A stretch of DNA of 44,304 nucleotides from Cladosporium sp. IMV 00045 (taxonomy: Eukaryota; Ascomycota; Dothideomycetes; Cladosporiales; Cladosporiaceae): assembly GCA_001931905.2 (NCBI GenBank), contig MSJI02000264.1:1-44304 (forward strand), in the 5' to 3' direction. Position 1 is the stretch's first letter. Each line of letters begins with the position of its first letter. Position numbers and translations under genes: made by a program. Shown in pieces: positions 19,969 through 30,165 of this stretch. Below the pieces are notes generated by a model. That model was not told where the DNA came from. It ran no database searches and saw only the letters and a program-made list of their open reading frames with translations.

Positions 19969-21787
19969 TCATCCTCCCGACATCTCGCCCGGCGTAGGAT
20001 TCGTATATATCCCCGCGACATGCTCGACATCCCCCCAATCCGCCTGCCAAATACTCAATATCTCCAACCGCCACTCCGCACCATCCCTCTTCATCTTCGC
20101 GATCATCCGACACATCACACCCTCCGCCCCAGCTTTGAGAAACGGCCTACTATCCTCCTCCCACAGCCCACTCTGATCCCACAGCTCAAACGTGCCATTC
20201 AGAAAAGGCGGCCTGTCATGGTACAAATCGTGAATGACAAAGTGCTGTTTCCGACTCGGCTTCGCTTCGCGCCAGGAGTGCGTCACGCGCGCGTACAGCT
20301 CGAGGATCACGTTCTGGTTGCTCCGCGCTGCTTGGCTGCCGGTGTTGAGGGCTTCGCCTACGCGGAAGCAGGTGCGGAGGACGGTGGTGTTGGACAAGCC
20401 GGTGAGGGAGGTGCGGTCTTGGATGAGGGCGGGGAAAGGGAGGCGGGCGATTGGTCTGGGGTGGGTGGGTGGTTTGAGAGTTTCTGGGTGAGGTTAGGTT
20501 TTTGGGTTGATGGGTTGGTGGGTTCGGGAAGCGGACTTAGCAGGTTTCTTTCTTCTTTGCTGAACAAGGCGCCGCCGTAGTCTTCGTTTTGGTCGACTTC
20601 GCGGACGTTGAGTTTCCAGTCTCGTGAAGTTGGTGGTTTTCTCGACCACGTGGACTCCTCCAGTCTTTTGGTCAGCTCGATCATTTCGTCTTCGTCGATG
20701 TAATCGTCAGATATAGCCCGGGATAGCTCTCGGTGCTTGCTTAGATTATTCCGCCGATCGTGCGGTGGTCCTTGAGGGGTTTGTCGAGCGCCGTATCCTC
20801 CTCCATTGTTGGTGGGCGTGGACGGTGCATGCATAAAAGTGGCGGAGGATGCTTGGTCTGAGCCACTGCCATGAAGCGCGGGGTTTCTCACTGGATGTAC
20901 CAATGGATCTGAGTTGGCAGGTGTCGGGGTCTGGGCGACTGATCTCGATGGCATCTCAATCATTGCCTTGGCTTTCTTAGGGAAGACCGGTGAGCTCAGG
21001 GGTGGCTGGTTGATTTCAGTGACATTGCCAGGCTCTGGTAGAGTTGCTGAGCTTGAATAGAGAAGTGATCTTCCCTGTGATGATTTTGCCACAGCTTGCA
21101 TGGTTGTTTGAAGTTGCGATTGCTGAGACTAGTGGATTCTCTCGTCAGTGTTGATTCCCTGTTAAAGAGGGATACAAATGTGGCATTGTCCGGATGGATT
21201 GACATGACTCCAGAAGCTAGCATTCAGAACAGTCTTGATTAATGAACGAATTTTGAACGACTTACTATGCTCATGGGAGTCTGAGATGTGTATACTGGCA
21301 ATGCCTGAGCCCAGTCTGTCCGAGTATCTTGGGGTTCTCCGGATTGCTTTGCATTGTAACGAAATCCATCAAGCTTAGCTTTGGAGGTTGCAGATAAGCC
21401 GCCAGTAAGTGTTGAAGAACTGAACGGCTCATCCGCTTTGGTAGTCGGGCTTTCATCTGGTATCGCGGTTGTGTTGACACCAGGTTTGGAGGTAGCCATG
21501 CCTGACTGAACCCTTCCATTCTTGCGACGTTTTGGCTCTGCGCTATCACGTGAGGGAGTCTTGCGCTTCCTACCTTCACCACTGATACGGTTGCGAGTTA
21601 TCGCTTCAGTGGGCACCGTGTCACGAACTTCAGTCGGGTCATTTGATGCCTCGGCGGTCCTCCGAGCTGCCTGTCGGCGTTTGGGCTTTTGTTGGCCAGT
21701 CTTGGAATCATTGATGGCTGATGGTTCGCTTGCTGCGGACGGCTGCGCACCAGCAGATCGCGCATTGATGGCTGTAAAGCCCGGCAT
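19969..21787 (-). CDS. conserved fungal nuclear-type protein with a C-terminal globular domain, function unknown
   Basis: Three exons (21787-21266, 21122-20537, 20483-19969) give about 540 residues. The first ATG (MPGFTAINARSAG) was chosen because the open frame upstream begins with GTG. Residues 1-180 are low-complexity with basic clusters that look like nuclear localisation signals (KPKRRQAARR, RKRKTPS, EPKRRK). A conserved motif follows (DDYIDEDEMIELTKRLEEST; RDWKLNVREVDQNEDYGG). The C-terminal 150-170 residues form a globular domain containing LIQDRTSLTGLSNTTVLRTC, ILELYARV and RMIAKMKRDGAEWRLEIL, which recalls an OB-fold-like conserved domain in Pezizomycotina hypothetical proteins. Intron 1 (143 bp) is canonical (GTAAGT). 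Intron 2 (53 bp) has a weak donor (GTCCGC) but a CTAAC branch and is the only phase-consistent join I found. Confidence 0.7.
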
Positions 21788-22632
21788 CTCCAAAGACAAG
21801 GGTGTTGTTGCAAGGGTCGGGTTTATGTAAATTGTCACTCAGTCTTGCGGCATGTCTGAGCCAGAAGCGGAGTCAGATCCTCAGTCGACAGGTCATTTGT
21901 CATCATCCTGTCACTTTGACGATCTCCGCGGAGAAGTTGACATAATGAGATTGTACGAACGTTGATGACTTTTGAGTGCGAACATGTGAAGAGAGGAGGA
22001 AGTGAGGTTGACAGGATGCTTGGCGTAGGAGCTTCCTTCCATTGGTGAAAGCCGACAGATGGAGGGGTAGAGGGGCAGGCAGATGTCACGTCCATCTATA
22101 CAAAACATACAACACACTTCATAAACAGGTTCTTATACAACACGTGCTGCTTCCTCTTATCGCGAGCATTCTCCGTGCAAGCGCCAAGACGCCGTCGACA
22201 GCGACATCTGGCTCGTTGGCAGCTAGAGGGAGCCTCCACAGCCTGATCCGGCGCAGCGCAGTGTCAAGTTCCCACCAGCCCCCAACCACGTCATCACGCG
22301 ACCCCCCAGTCTTCTGAGAAACAAACACCAACTTGCTGCCTCTCGCAAAGCTTGGAGCGCATATTCCCCATATCACCCACCTACTAACCGCAAAAGCTGT
22401 CTCGATCGTGTCAGCTCTCCCGCGGCTTCTTCTTCTTCTTGCACGAAGGATTCCTTCCCCTTGGCAGATCAACAGATCGACATCTTCTCCAGTCTCTTAC
22501 TGCGGCCCGGTCTCGTCACGGTATTTCACGCGCAGGCGAGCGGGAGATAGGGTATTTCGTATAGTCTAGCTTTTGAATAAAGCATTCTCTGGCTATTGCA
22601 TACTCTCCTGAGCGGAGAAGCTCCCAATCGCC
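21788..22632. other. divergent promoter region
   Basis: It separates the start of the nuclear-type protein gene (-) from LSB5 (+). ORFs up to about 117 codons overlap on opposite strands with no recognisable product or splice partner. No RNA gene was seen. Confidence 0.45.
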
Positions 22633-24089
22633 ATGTTCAGCAGCTCAGTAAGTGACTCCCAATGCAGCACCGCGGCTTCCAGCAGGCTACTGGTCTCGTA
22701 GAGCTGCGGCAGCCTGACCAGTGCCCTGTGTTGTCTCGGAACTGCACCTTCTAAAGGCGATCGTGCCCTGTTGTCAAGTTGATTGTAGTCGCTAACAATG
22801 CATCACAGAGAAAGCCGTATTCGGCCATCACGGTCCAGATTGACCGCTTGACAAGCGAGCAATTCGAAGAAGATGACTTCAGTGGCATCATTGACCTCAT
22901 AGAGGTCATCCGTATTCAGGCCTCGGGCCCGACTGAGGCAGCGAGAGCCATTCGCAAGAAACTGTATGTCAGGGTTTGAAGCACTCCAAACGACGAATAC
23001 TCACCAGGTTCCAGCAAATATGGCAACCCACACCGTCAAATCCGAGCCCTCGTCATCTTGGACGGCCTGATACAAAACGCCGGACCTCGCTTCCAACGTG
23101 CTTTCGCTGATGAGCCACTGCTTGAGCGACTACGCATTCTCGCCCGTGACGATGTTGCTGATGCCCAAGTTCGCCAAAAATGCAAAGTCCTCTTCATCCA
23201 ATGGGCAAATGCATACAAGAACACGCCCGGCCTTGAGCGTATAGCTGTTCTGTACAAAGAGCTGCCCAAATCCTCACGCCCAGTGGCTGCAAGACAGAAG
23301 GTCCTGCAAGACGACGCAGCTCACGATTCTGACAATGACAACGCCCCATCTCCAGCCCAGGGTCGATCTCGTGCATCTTCCAGCGTAACCCCAGCAGCTC
23401 CACCACACCGTCCAGTCACTCTCACGCCGACCTCGTCTACTGGCTTCTCGTCCAAGCTCTCGAAGAGCAAGAATAAGGATAGAAATAAGGGACCTTTCAA
23501 TCTGGCCAAGGAGAAAGAAAACATGACCAGCGCGATTGCCAAGTCTTCAATGGCATCGACCAACCTTCTCAATGGACTGCAGCTCGTCAATCGTGAATCA
23601 GAACGCGTCTCAGAGAATGAAGAAGTGCAGCGGCGTTTCCAGGCTTGCAAGAAGTTGCGAAGAGAGATCCTTCGCTACATCCAGCACGTCGAGTCGGATG
23701 AGTGGATCGGCAGCTTGGTCAACGCCAACGATGAGCTCGTGAAAGCACTCACAGCGTACGAAATCATGGACCGCAGTGTCGACGACGATAGCGACAGCGA
23801 TGCATGGGAGCACGCACCCGAAGAGGCCATGCGCCCACAGCCGTCTGCCGGGCCCGGGGCGAGCTCTGACGGAGCTGACGATCTTCGAAACCTATCTTTG
23901 AACGAGGCTCCTCCATCCAAGCCTCCACGTCCAGGCGCCATGGCTATGCCACCTCCCCCCACGTTCTCTAACAAGCAAGCTGCAGAGACGCCTGCAGAGG
24001 AAGAAGATGAGGACGATCCCTTTGGAGACAGCAACGCAGTTGCCACTCCTGCCAACGAGCGTTCTGGCATGACTTGGAGAGAAGTGTGA
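22633..24089 (+). CDS. LSB5: LSB5-like VHS-GAT endocytosis adaptor
   Basis: Three exons (22633-22647, 22809-22963, 23015-24089) give 414 residues. The five-codon first exon (MFSSS) is supported by its GTAAGT donor and the conserved continuation RKPYSAITVQIDRLTSEQ. The VHS domain spans about 8-150 (EVIRIQASGPTEAARAIRKK, LVILDGLIQNAGPRFQRAF). The GAT domain spans about 205-280 (FQACKKLRREILRYIQHVES). The tail is acidic and Pro-rich with a DDPFGDSN segment. In yeast, Lsb5 binds Las17/WASP and Arf3 and links cortical actin to endocytosis and ubiquitin sorting. The second intron's acceptor is the CCAG at 23011-23014 rather than the nearer CAG, because only that choice gives KYGNPHRQ. Confidence 0.9.
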
Positions 24090-24597
24090 GGTGTTGAGGG
24101 GCAAGTAAGTCGCAGGAGGCTGAGAACTAGCAATTACGATTGATGCTTGAACTTTGCGGACTTCATTTACTCGATATCAATAGCAGTTTCGGACGTCATA
24201 TCATTTTTCAATGCCAGAGACTTCTTACGATCAAGACTTGCAAACAGTCCATTCCATTCATCAAGCTTCTCATAGGTCGAGAACAACCAGTGACTTCCGA
24301 CCGAGCAAAGACGCCAATACAGTCACCTTGTTTGTTCCAAAACACCAATGCGAGAACCTGCGTCAATGTCTGGCACGACGACATCAGCATGCACCATTCA
24401 CTACTTCACTTCACTTCACCTCCCTACCTCTTCTCAGCGTCGTCATAAGTGATCACTCGCGTTGCACCTCCGGTACATTCTCTACATACGCCACCACCAT
24501 AAATACCCGCTTCTACCCACGAAGGACCTTGTCTAACTCTCAACAACTCTTCCTACCGCCAACTTCCCTCTCCCCCCACGCCTACGCCTGCGGAAAC
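24090..24597. other. intergenic region / 5' UTR upstream of the gene at 24598
   Basis: The frame is open from 24211 into the next gene, but this part is C/T-rich with TTCAC repeats near 24396-24424 and reads like 5' UTR. No domain is seen in its translation. Confidence 0.55.
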
Positions 24598-26016
24598 ATG
24601 CTACCTCCCAGACCTGCCACGCCAGAGGAGCCTATGCCCAAAGTCTACTACGATCCTTCTCTCGGCAAGGATTCGGTCGTCGATGTGGGTTTGAGAGAGT
24701 CTGGCCATTTGCGAGATGATATTGCAGTCAAGGCTTCGTTGGACGCCGCTGCAGTTACGGCTAGAGTAGAATCTGAGAAGGAGAAGGCCACTGGTGTGGA
24801 GAGTCAGACTGTGATCTCTTCGCCGTGTGATTTCCAGAGCGCTCGTCCGGTCGAGACTTTCGAGTTTCGGAGAAACGTGGTGGTCGAGTCTGATGGAGGC
24901 TTGAAGGGTGCTACTCAAGAGGCATCTGTGACGGAGGAGAAGGCTACGGACAAGAAGGCTCAGACGGAGATCTTCTCGCCGTTCGATTTCCAGAAGGCTC
25001 AAGAGGCTCAACGCAAGACGTTCGAGTTCAAGCGGGATGCTTTCATCAAGTCTGATGGAGGCTTGAAGAACGCCGCCCAAGAGAAACAGCGCCTGGCAAA
25101 CGCACCGAATCTGCAAAACCTTGACGCCACACTGAAGAACGATGCTTCAAAGACAGTCAACTCGTCTAAAGAAGCCGTTGACTCGCCTGCGAAGGCCGCT
25201 ACGACAACCCCCAAATCCGCAAGTCCTCATACCACTGATGCCGCTGATCTGGTTACTTCTACTGCTGGTTCCACCGAGTCGGCATATCCGGATTCTTTCA
25301 GCAAAAACGACAACACGTCCACCGCCGTCGACTCGAGCGGAAGAAAAGTCATCAAGCCCGTCTCACGCCGCTCCGCCAAAACTTCCATCGATCCAGCACA
25401 TACCGCACAAGGCTACTTCGCTCCCAAGAAAGCCCTTTCTTCTACTCCCATCACCGCCGCGTCGCCCTTCTCCGCAACCTCCAAAGACCTTTCAACCAGC
25501 GCCTTCAAACCCCCAGTCCCAGAAAGGCAAGCCGCGTCCACACCAAATCCCACCACGCCAACCAACCCCTTCTACGCCACCAACATGACCCTCCCCATCG
25601 CCGCCGGCAATATCATCGCCTACTTCCGCGAAGCACACCAATGGCTCGCTTTCTGGCGCGACACACTCTCCACATCTGAGCTCGCCGATCTGCTCCGCGC
25701 CAAATGGGACCCGAAACTGAAGCAGATCACGTGGCATTTCGCTTGCACGGTCGAGTTCTTGGAGAAGGGAAGGGAGGGGTGGAAGTTGACGCGTTTGCCG
25801 GAGGAGTTTTTTGTGGATGCTTTGGTGTTGGTGGAGGGGGTGGGGGGTTTGTGCAAGGAGATGGAGGAGAGGAAGCGGTGTCAGGGGATTTTGGAGGGTG
25901 TGAGGGGGGATGTTGAGAGGGTGGGGAGGTTGTTGGAGGGGATCAGGGAGGCGAGGTGGGAGGAGGGGAGGGCCAGGTGGGAGGCTGGTTTGAAGGCGAA
26001 GGGGGAGTCTGGTTGA
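24598..26016 (+). CDS. unrecognised protein with an internal 49-residue duplication
   Basis: Intronless ORF; with the ATG at 24598 (preceded by AAAC) it gives 472 residues. The same frame is open further upstream, but that part is C/T-rich and UTR-like. Residues about 62-109 and 114-162 are two copies of a motif ending in FEF(R/K)R and SDGGLK. The middle (about 165-340) is Ser/Thr/Ala-rich and disordered. The C-terminal 130 residues are likely folded and helical: a hydrophobic aromatic stretch (IIAYFREAHQWLAFWRDTL, ITWHFACTVEFLE) followed by a charged coiled coil (EEGRARWEAGLKAK). No signal peptide or known domain is recognised, and the function is unknown. Base composition shifts to strongly G-rich in the last 250 bp. 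Confidence 0.7.
   Translation: MLPPRPATPEEPMPKVYYDPSLGKDSVVDVGLRESGHLRDDIAVKASLDAAAVTARVESEKEKATGVESQTVISSPCDFQSARPVETFEFRRNVVVESDGGLKGATQEASVTEEKATDKKAQTEIFSPFDFQKAQEAQRKTFEFKRDAFIKSDGGLKNAAQEKQRLANAPNLQNLDATLKNDASKTVNSSKEAVDSPAKAATTTPKSASPHTTDAADLVTSTAGSTESAYPDSFSKNDNTSTAVDSSGRKVIKPVSRRSAKTSIDPAHTAQGYFAPKKALSSTPITAASPFSATSKDLSTSAFKPPVPERQAASTPNPTTPTNPFYATNMTLPIAAGNIIAYFREAHQWLAFWRDTLSTSELADLLRAKWDPKLKQITWHFACTVEFLEKGREGWKLTRLPEEFFVDALVLVEGVGGLCKEMEERKRCQGILEGVRGDVERVGRLLEGIREARWEEGRARWEAGLKAKGESG
24781..25083 (+). repeat. in-frame tandem duplication of about 48-49 codons
   Basis: Copy 1 at 24781-24924 and copy 2 at 24937-25083 both start GAGAAGGC and end with SDGGLK(G/N)A.QE. Shared parts include QT.I.SP.DFQ.A and TFEF.R. 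DNA similarity is still visible, so the duplication is not extremely old. Confidence 0.85.
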
Positions 26017-26739
26017 TTGACCGTCTGAGGGATGAAAATGGTTGACGGGTCGAGTGGTGGGAGTCTTTGTGGAGGGTTTTGCACCTTTGGTGGATTGGAT
26101 CGGTTGCTGGACTGGTATGTACTGTTTGCTTTCCATGATGGAGGATTTTTGCTGGCTTTGTTTGGTTCGCTCGCACGCAACGATGAGGTTCTTCGGGTTT
26201 TCCATTGTATCCTTCTCACACCAGTCAGTCACTTTTGTGGGTGATGTCTCGAGCTTCTTCTAGTCTCGCATACCATTCGGCTTAGACTGCCTGTGCAACG
26301 ACTTACCCTCTCTGTCATTCACTTACCCAATGCATCGGCTTCCCGGTCAGTCGCAGCTGTGCGTAAGAAGTGCCTAGACCGTCTAATACCGCTTGACACA
26401 GGAGTGAGGTCAAGATCATGGAGAATTACTGGATAGCATTGGTCGCAGTCGTACCGCTCCCGCGACGACTTCACTTCATCAAACGGGCCTTTGCCGCTCC
26501 CGCCACCAGCTTTTTGTCTTGGATAAAACCCACGCCCACGAGCAATCCTACAAACACCCACAAACGATCTCGACACCGACAACCCGCCAGACTCGAAGTC
26601 CGAACGAAGACGATATCGCTCCATCGTTGACGAGCACGCCGCCAGCTTGACACTGCTCGAGCGATTAGAGCTTTCACGCCGTCGAGTCTATACCACCAGA
26701 ACCTCCTCCTCCTCCTTCTTCTTCTCCTCCACCACCACC
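26017..26739. other. intergenic region
   Basis: 3' flank of the previous gene, then a C/T-rich run with CTC/CTT/CCA triplets (26700-26739) directly before the next ATG. Short ORFs are not convincing. Confidence 0.5.
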
Positions 26740-27924
26740 ATGGTCTCGCGCGTCACCAAGCACCGTCGCCGTTTGGGCCTCGGCCAGTACATGCTCAAGG
26801 GAAAAGCAGAAAGCACTTCGCCGTCCAAAGTACTTCCTCCCCACGAGAGCCCAAGTCATTACTCGACCACAATCTAACCTCAAACCCAATAGCTCAAACT
26901 CTCTCGCAGCGGCAGCAACATCTCCGCTCTGACGCCTGCGTCCTTCGCTCCGGCGAGGAAGGTCTTAACTCGGTCTCGCCGCTACGCTACTCGCGCGTTC
27001 AAGCGTGCCAGGGCGCTGAGCTTGTATTCGTCCGCTCGCATGGCGAGTGAGAGGTTCTTGCGCAAGTACAATCTGGCTTACAAGATTGACGAGATTGTCG
27101 AGTCGGAGTATGTCGTTTGGAGCTGGCTTGATGAGATGGAGGCGACGATTGTTGGGGCCGAAGTTGCTGCTCTGTCTCTTGAGGATGAGGACTTGGGGCT
27201 CATGGACGTTGATGGTGGGGTTGCTGAGGGAGATGGCCAGGATGGTGACCAGCCGGCTTCATTGGTGGGAGAGGGAGCAGAGTCAATGGACGTCGACGGG
27301 GTGGTTGAGGACGATGACGGCCAGGAAGAAGAGCAAATGGTCAAGATCAAGATCGAGCCTGTCACTGAGATGGATACCAGCACCGGCGGATCTGACGACG
27401 ATCTCATCTTCATGAGATCGAGGCCTGTCCGCGCCGACGCATCTGAGGACGAAGTCACCGTCGTGTCAGAGAGCCGTGTCCGTCTCGACGCATCTGTCGA
27501 CGAAGTCATAATGTCAGACGCTCCGACCAGCATCGACGGATCTGAGGATGCCGAGATGACCGGAACAGAGCCAGAGGAGACCACCTTCGCCATCTCATCA
27601 CCACAAGATCTCGCCACCCTCTTCGAGCCGCGCATCGAAAAGGGCGCCCGCTACACCAAGCCCATCACCAGGAACCGCGCCCTCGAGCGTTCTTCCATCA
27701 ACGAGGAGCGTGACAGCAAGATCTCTCGCCCCAACAACTACATCCCGCCGGCACAACAGCACTTGAACATCGCGAGCGCCGTCCCCGCTTGGATTTCGCT
27801 GGCGAGTTCGATGATCGAGCCGATGCGCGACATCGTTGAGTTCGCTTTCTCCACGGTCGTGACCCAGCATGTCATGCCGATTTTCTCTGCGCTCTCCTTC
27901 CCGCCGGGGGCTTGGGAGATGTAG
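26740..27924 (+). CDS. charge-segregated protein with SIM-like acidic repeats, function unknown
   Basis: Two exons (26740-26829 and 26893-27924; intron 63 bp, GTACTT..AATAG with CTAAC branch) give 373 residues. The ATG has an ideal ACCATGG context. Residues 1-75 are very basic (KHRRRLGLG, RSRRYATRAFKRAR), resembling a nuclear localisation or nucleic-acid-binding segment. Residues 120-240 are very acidic. They include two MDVDG copies, an IKIEP site that fits the psi-K-x-E sumoylation consensus, and four 16-17 residue repeats (starts at 27385, 27436, 27487, 27535) with an acidic run next to a short hydrophobic stretch (DDDLIFM, DEVTVV, DEVIM). These resemble SUMO-interacting motifs. The C-terminus is amphipathic and hydrophobic. 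No known domain was recognised. Confidence 0.7.
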
Positions 27925-28149
27925 GCGAGTATCTTCAGACGCATCTGCGGAGGACTTTGGGTATTGGATGGGGTGGAACGGACGACGTCGGTGGAGTGAA
28001 CTGGATCTTTTCGGATTGGATTTGCCGCATTGAAGGAATTTCGACTCATGCTGTTTTCGAAGGAACAACACATCGCAAGGGAGTTTGGAGGGATTCTGAT
28101 CAGGGAATTACGCTGCATACGGCAAACGCCGGCGCGTTGGAGGAAGTCT

Positions 28150-28510
28150 CGAGGACTCGGAAGGACGGATGAACCAGAGGACGACACGCGCTCGATAGCA
28201 CTGTGAGGGAGGTATGGGACAAATTGGAGGGACGAGTGAATCTACGCTCAACGCGCGCACGACACCCAAGAGCGCTGCGGAGCAGATTTCGAGAACTGTG
28301 AAGAACACCTTAACGAAGTGACAACACGCGCACGACATTGAAGAGCGCTGTGAACGAGATTTCGAGGACCTGGGAGGACGACTGAACCAGAGTACAGCAC
28401 GCGCAAGAGCGCTGTAGAGACCTCGAGACACCGGAAGGACGACTGAACCAGGTGACAACATGCGCACATCCACCGAGAGCGCTGTGAGGGACTTTTCGAG
28501 AGATTGGGGA
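28150..28510. repeat. degenerate tandem repeat, five copies of 64-74 bp
   Basis: The core AAGAGCGCTG or a variant occurs at about 28194, 28268, 28341, 28405 and 28475. Each copy also carries a CGCGCACGACA-like segment before the core and a TTCGAGGACC / GGACGACTGAACCAG-like segment after it. Copies are diverged but in the same order and orientation. Confidence 0.75.
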
Positions 28511-29192
28511 GATTGTATTCGGAGGAACGATTTTCGGTCGCAGGGAGTTTTCGGGGCTTTCATGACATGGACATCGCCAGGGGACAGGGGCGCGGAGCCA
28601 CTGGCTGGAGGGACTTCTTTTCATTTTTCTTCTTTCTGTCGGTTTTCTTTTGGTCGGTCTTCTATTCTTTTCCTTTCACTGATTCTGTCTTTCTTTTCTG
28701 CTTCTCGTATGGGTTTCTCGACGGCGTTAATTCGATAAGACATTCAAATTATTCGAAATCAGCTCCCATTTTCGCTCGTTTGATGACATGTTTGATTGCG
28801 TCGGCGCGTTCTTTCCTGCGAAGTGGAAAGGCACGGAAATCGCCTCGTCGCATCTTTAGCCACTTGGCATTTCGATGGAGCTGCCGTGTATCTGTGGTAA
28901 TGCCCTTTGATCATAAATGTAAGATATCGTGAACTCTTGTAGTCTGGTTGACAGGTAAGTTGTCGTGCTGTAACATGACGCGGGTGACAACCCGCTTGGA
29001 AGACTTCTAGGCTGGATGTACAAAATGAGGTCACATTTGCATAAGGGCACTGTGAAGCACATGGAAGGGCATAGAAAAATAGCGGCATACTCTCCAGGCA
29101 AGTATCTCAGTACAATATGCGAGCCCTTGGAATGTAGGAAGTGAGGTTGCCCGCCTGTGATGCTCATTTATGCAGGGGCGATTTCGAAGCGC

Positions 29193-29205
29193 TAGGGTTA
29201 GGGTT
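29193..29205 (+). promoter_or_regulatory. telomere-repeat-like motif (telobox-like)
   Basis: The sequence TAGGGTTAGGGTT gives nearly two TTAGGG units inside the gene-poor region. It could be a binding site for a Tbf1-type factor or a remnant of interstitial telomeric sequence. No gene start lies close by. Confidence 0.5.
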
Positions 29206-29837
29206 GGAGTTAGCTTGCCAGAATGGCATGTCCTACGGAGGTAGCCGACCAAAGCATGTCGCAACATGACAATTCCACAAAAGGGTGACAGGTTCATACC
29301 TTATACACTCGCAAATCAGCTCTCGCCACCCTCTAATAACACGGCTGCTTGTTCATGCTCTTCACTTCTGTACTCGACACTTCCCCAACTTCTCTAATCT
29401 TCGCAGGGCTCAATTGCAGGCGCATGCGCATCAACGAAGAGAAAATGCTAGACGTACTGTCTCGAAGCTCTTGGACGAGCTTCTCCACCCTGTGTATCAA
29501 TAACTCAACAGATCTGCACATTGAAGCAGGTTTTCAGAACCCATTCGTCGTGTCGAGAATGATAAGCATCCGCCTTCACACAAAGCGAGAAGCAAAACTT
29601 GCTGCAGATATGTCTTTGAAACTTTTTGATTGCAATACCATACATTCTTTGAACCCCAGTATCCCTTTTAATCTTTCCCCCATCTAGTAAGACAAACAGC
29701 AAAGTATTTTTCTTTTCTCCTTCCAATTTTTCCATCCTTCACTGTCGCAATTCGAACGCCAGACTCCATCGCTAAATGCCAAATCGGTAGGCAGGCAATT
29801 GGTTTTTTTTCTCACATTGCGCCTTTCTTTTCTTCGT

Positions 29838-30165
29838 CTAGGAAGAGCCAAGGGGCTTCTGGTCCTCTGTTGCAAAGTTATTAGCAAGACCGCATCGGTG
29901 AGCGCAAAGCTAGTGTTGATGCTTACTCTTCAGCTGGGTGAGGAGGAGACCGTAGCGCTTCTTGATGGTGACGCGCTGCCTGGTAGACTGTCAGCGATTT
30001 CGCTCCTTGTCATTGATCCTGCGGTGTTCATGCGCCTTACCTGGAGTACTTGTCGTCGGGGGAGAAGCGCGCAGGGTGGGCGGACTTGGTGACCTCGCCG
30101 TGGTTGACCTTCTTGAGGGTGTAGATGCGCTCGCCGGAGGGCGACATGGTGTACATCAAATGCAT
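29838..30165 (-). CDS. NOP10: H/ACA ribonucleoprotein subunit NOP10
   Basis: Three exons (30165-30041, 29979-29927, 29866-29838) give 68 residues, near the usual size of about 64-66. The start MHLMYT and the core [21 protein letters not shown] and [13 protein letters not shown] are diagnostic. NOP10 joins CBF5/dyskerin, GAR1 and NHP2 in H/ACA snoRNPs, which pseudouridylate rRNA and help process pre-rRNA in the nucleolus. Intron 1 is 61 bp (GTAAGG..CCAG) and intron 2 is 60 bp (GTAAGC, GCTAATAAC branch, ACAG). The last exon adds only nine codons (ending PLGSS). It is divergent from LCL2 across a 361-bp promoter with a telobox. Confidence 0.95.

Larger units (their letters stand above)
27925..29837. 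other. gene-poor 1.9-kb region
   Basis: No ORF here has coding character on either strand. It contains the degenerate tandem repeat at about 28150-28510, a T-rich tract (about 28610-28710), and a telomere-like motif at 29193-29205. A non-coding RNA is possible but I cannot define one. The part next to 29837 is the 3' flank of NOP10. Confidence 0.5.

Noticed and set aside
4730..24089. HSE1 and LSB5, both VHS-domain proteins, as a functional cluster
   Set aside because: They are about 16 kb apart with unrelated genes between; coincidence is the simpler reading.
24211..24597. N-terminal extension of the gene at 24598
   Set aside because: Open in frame, but C/T-rich and UTR-like; the ATG at 24598 has a better context.
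28460..29297. several 60-150 codon ORFs in the gene-poor region
   Set aside because: Overlapping, without domains or splice support.
29270..29310. possible tRNA B-box (GGTTCATACC)
   Set aside because: Does not fit the B-box consensus and no cloverleaf or A-box could be found.
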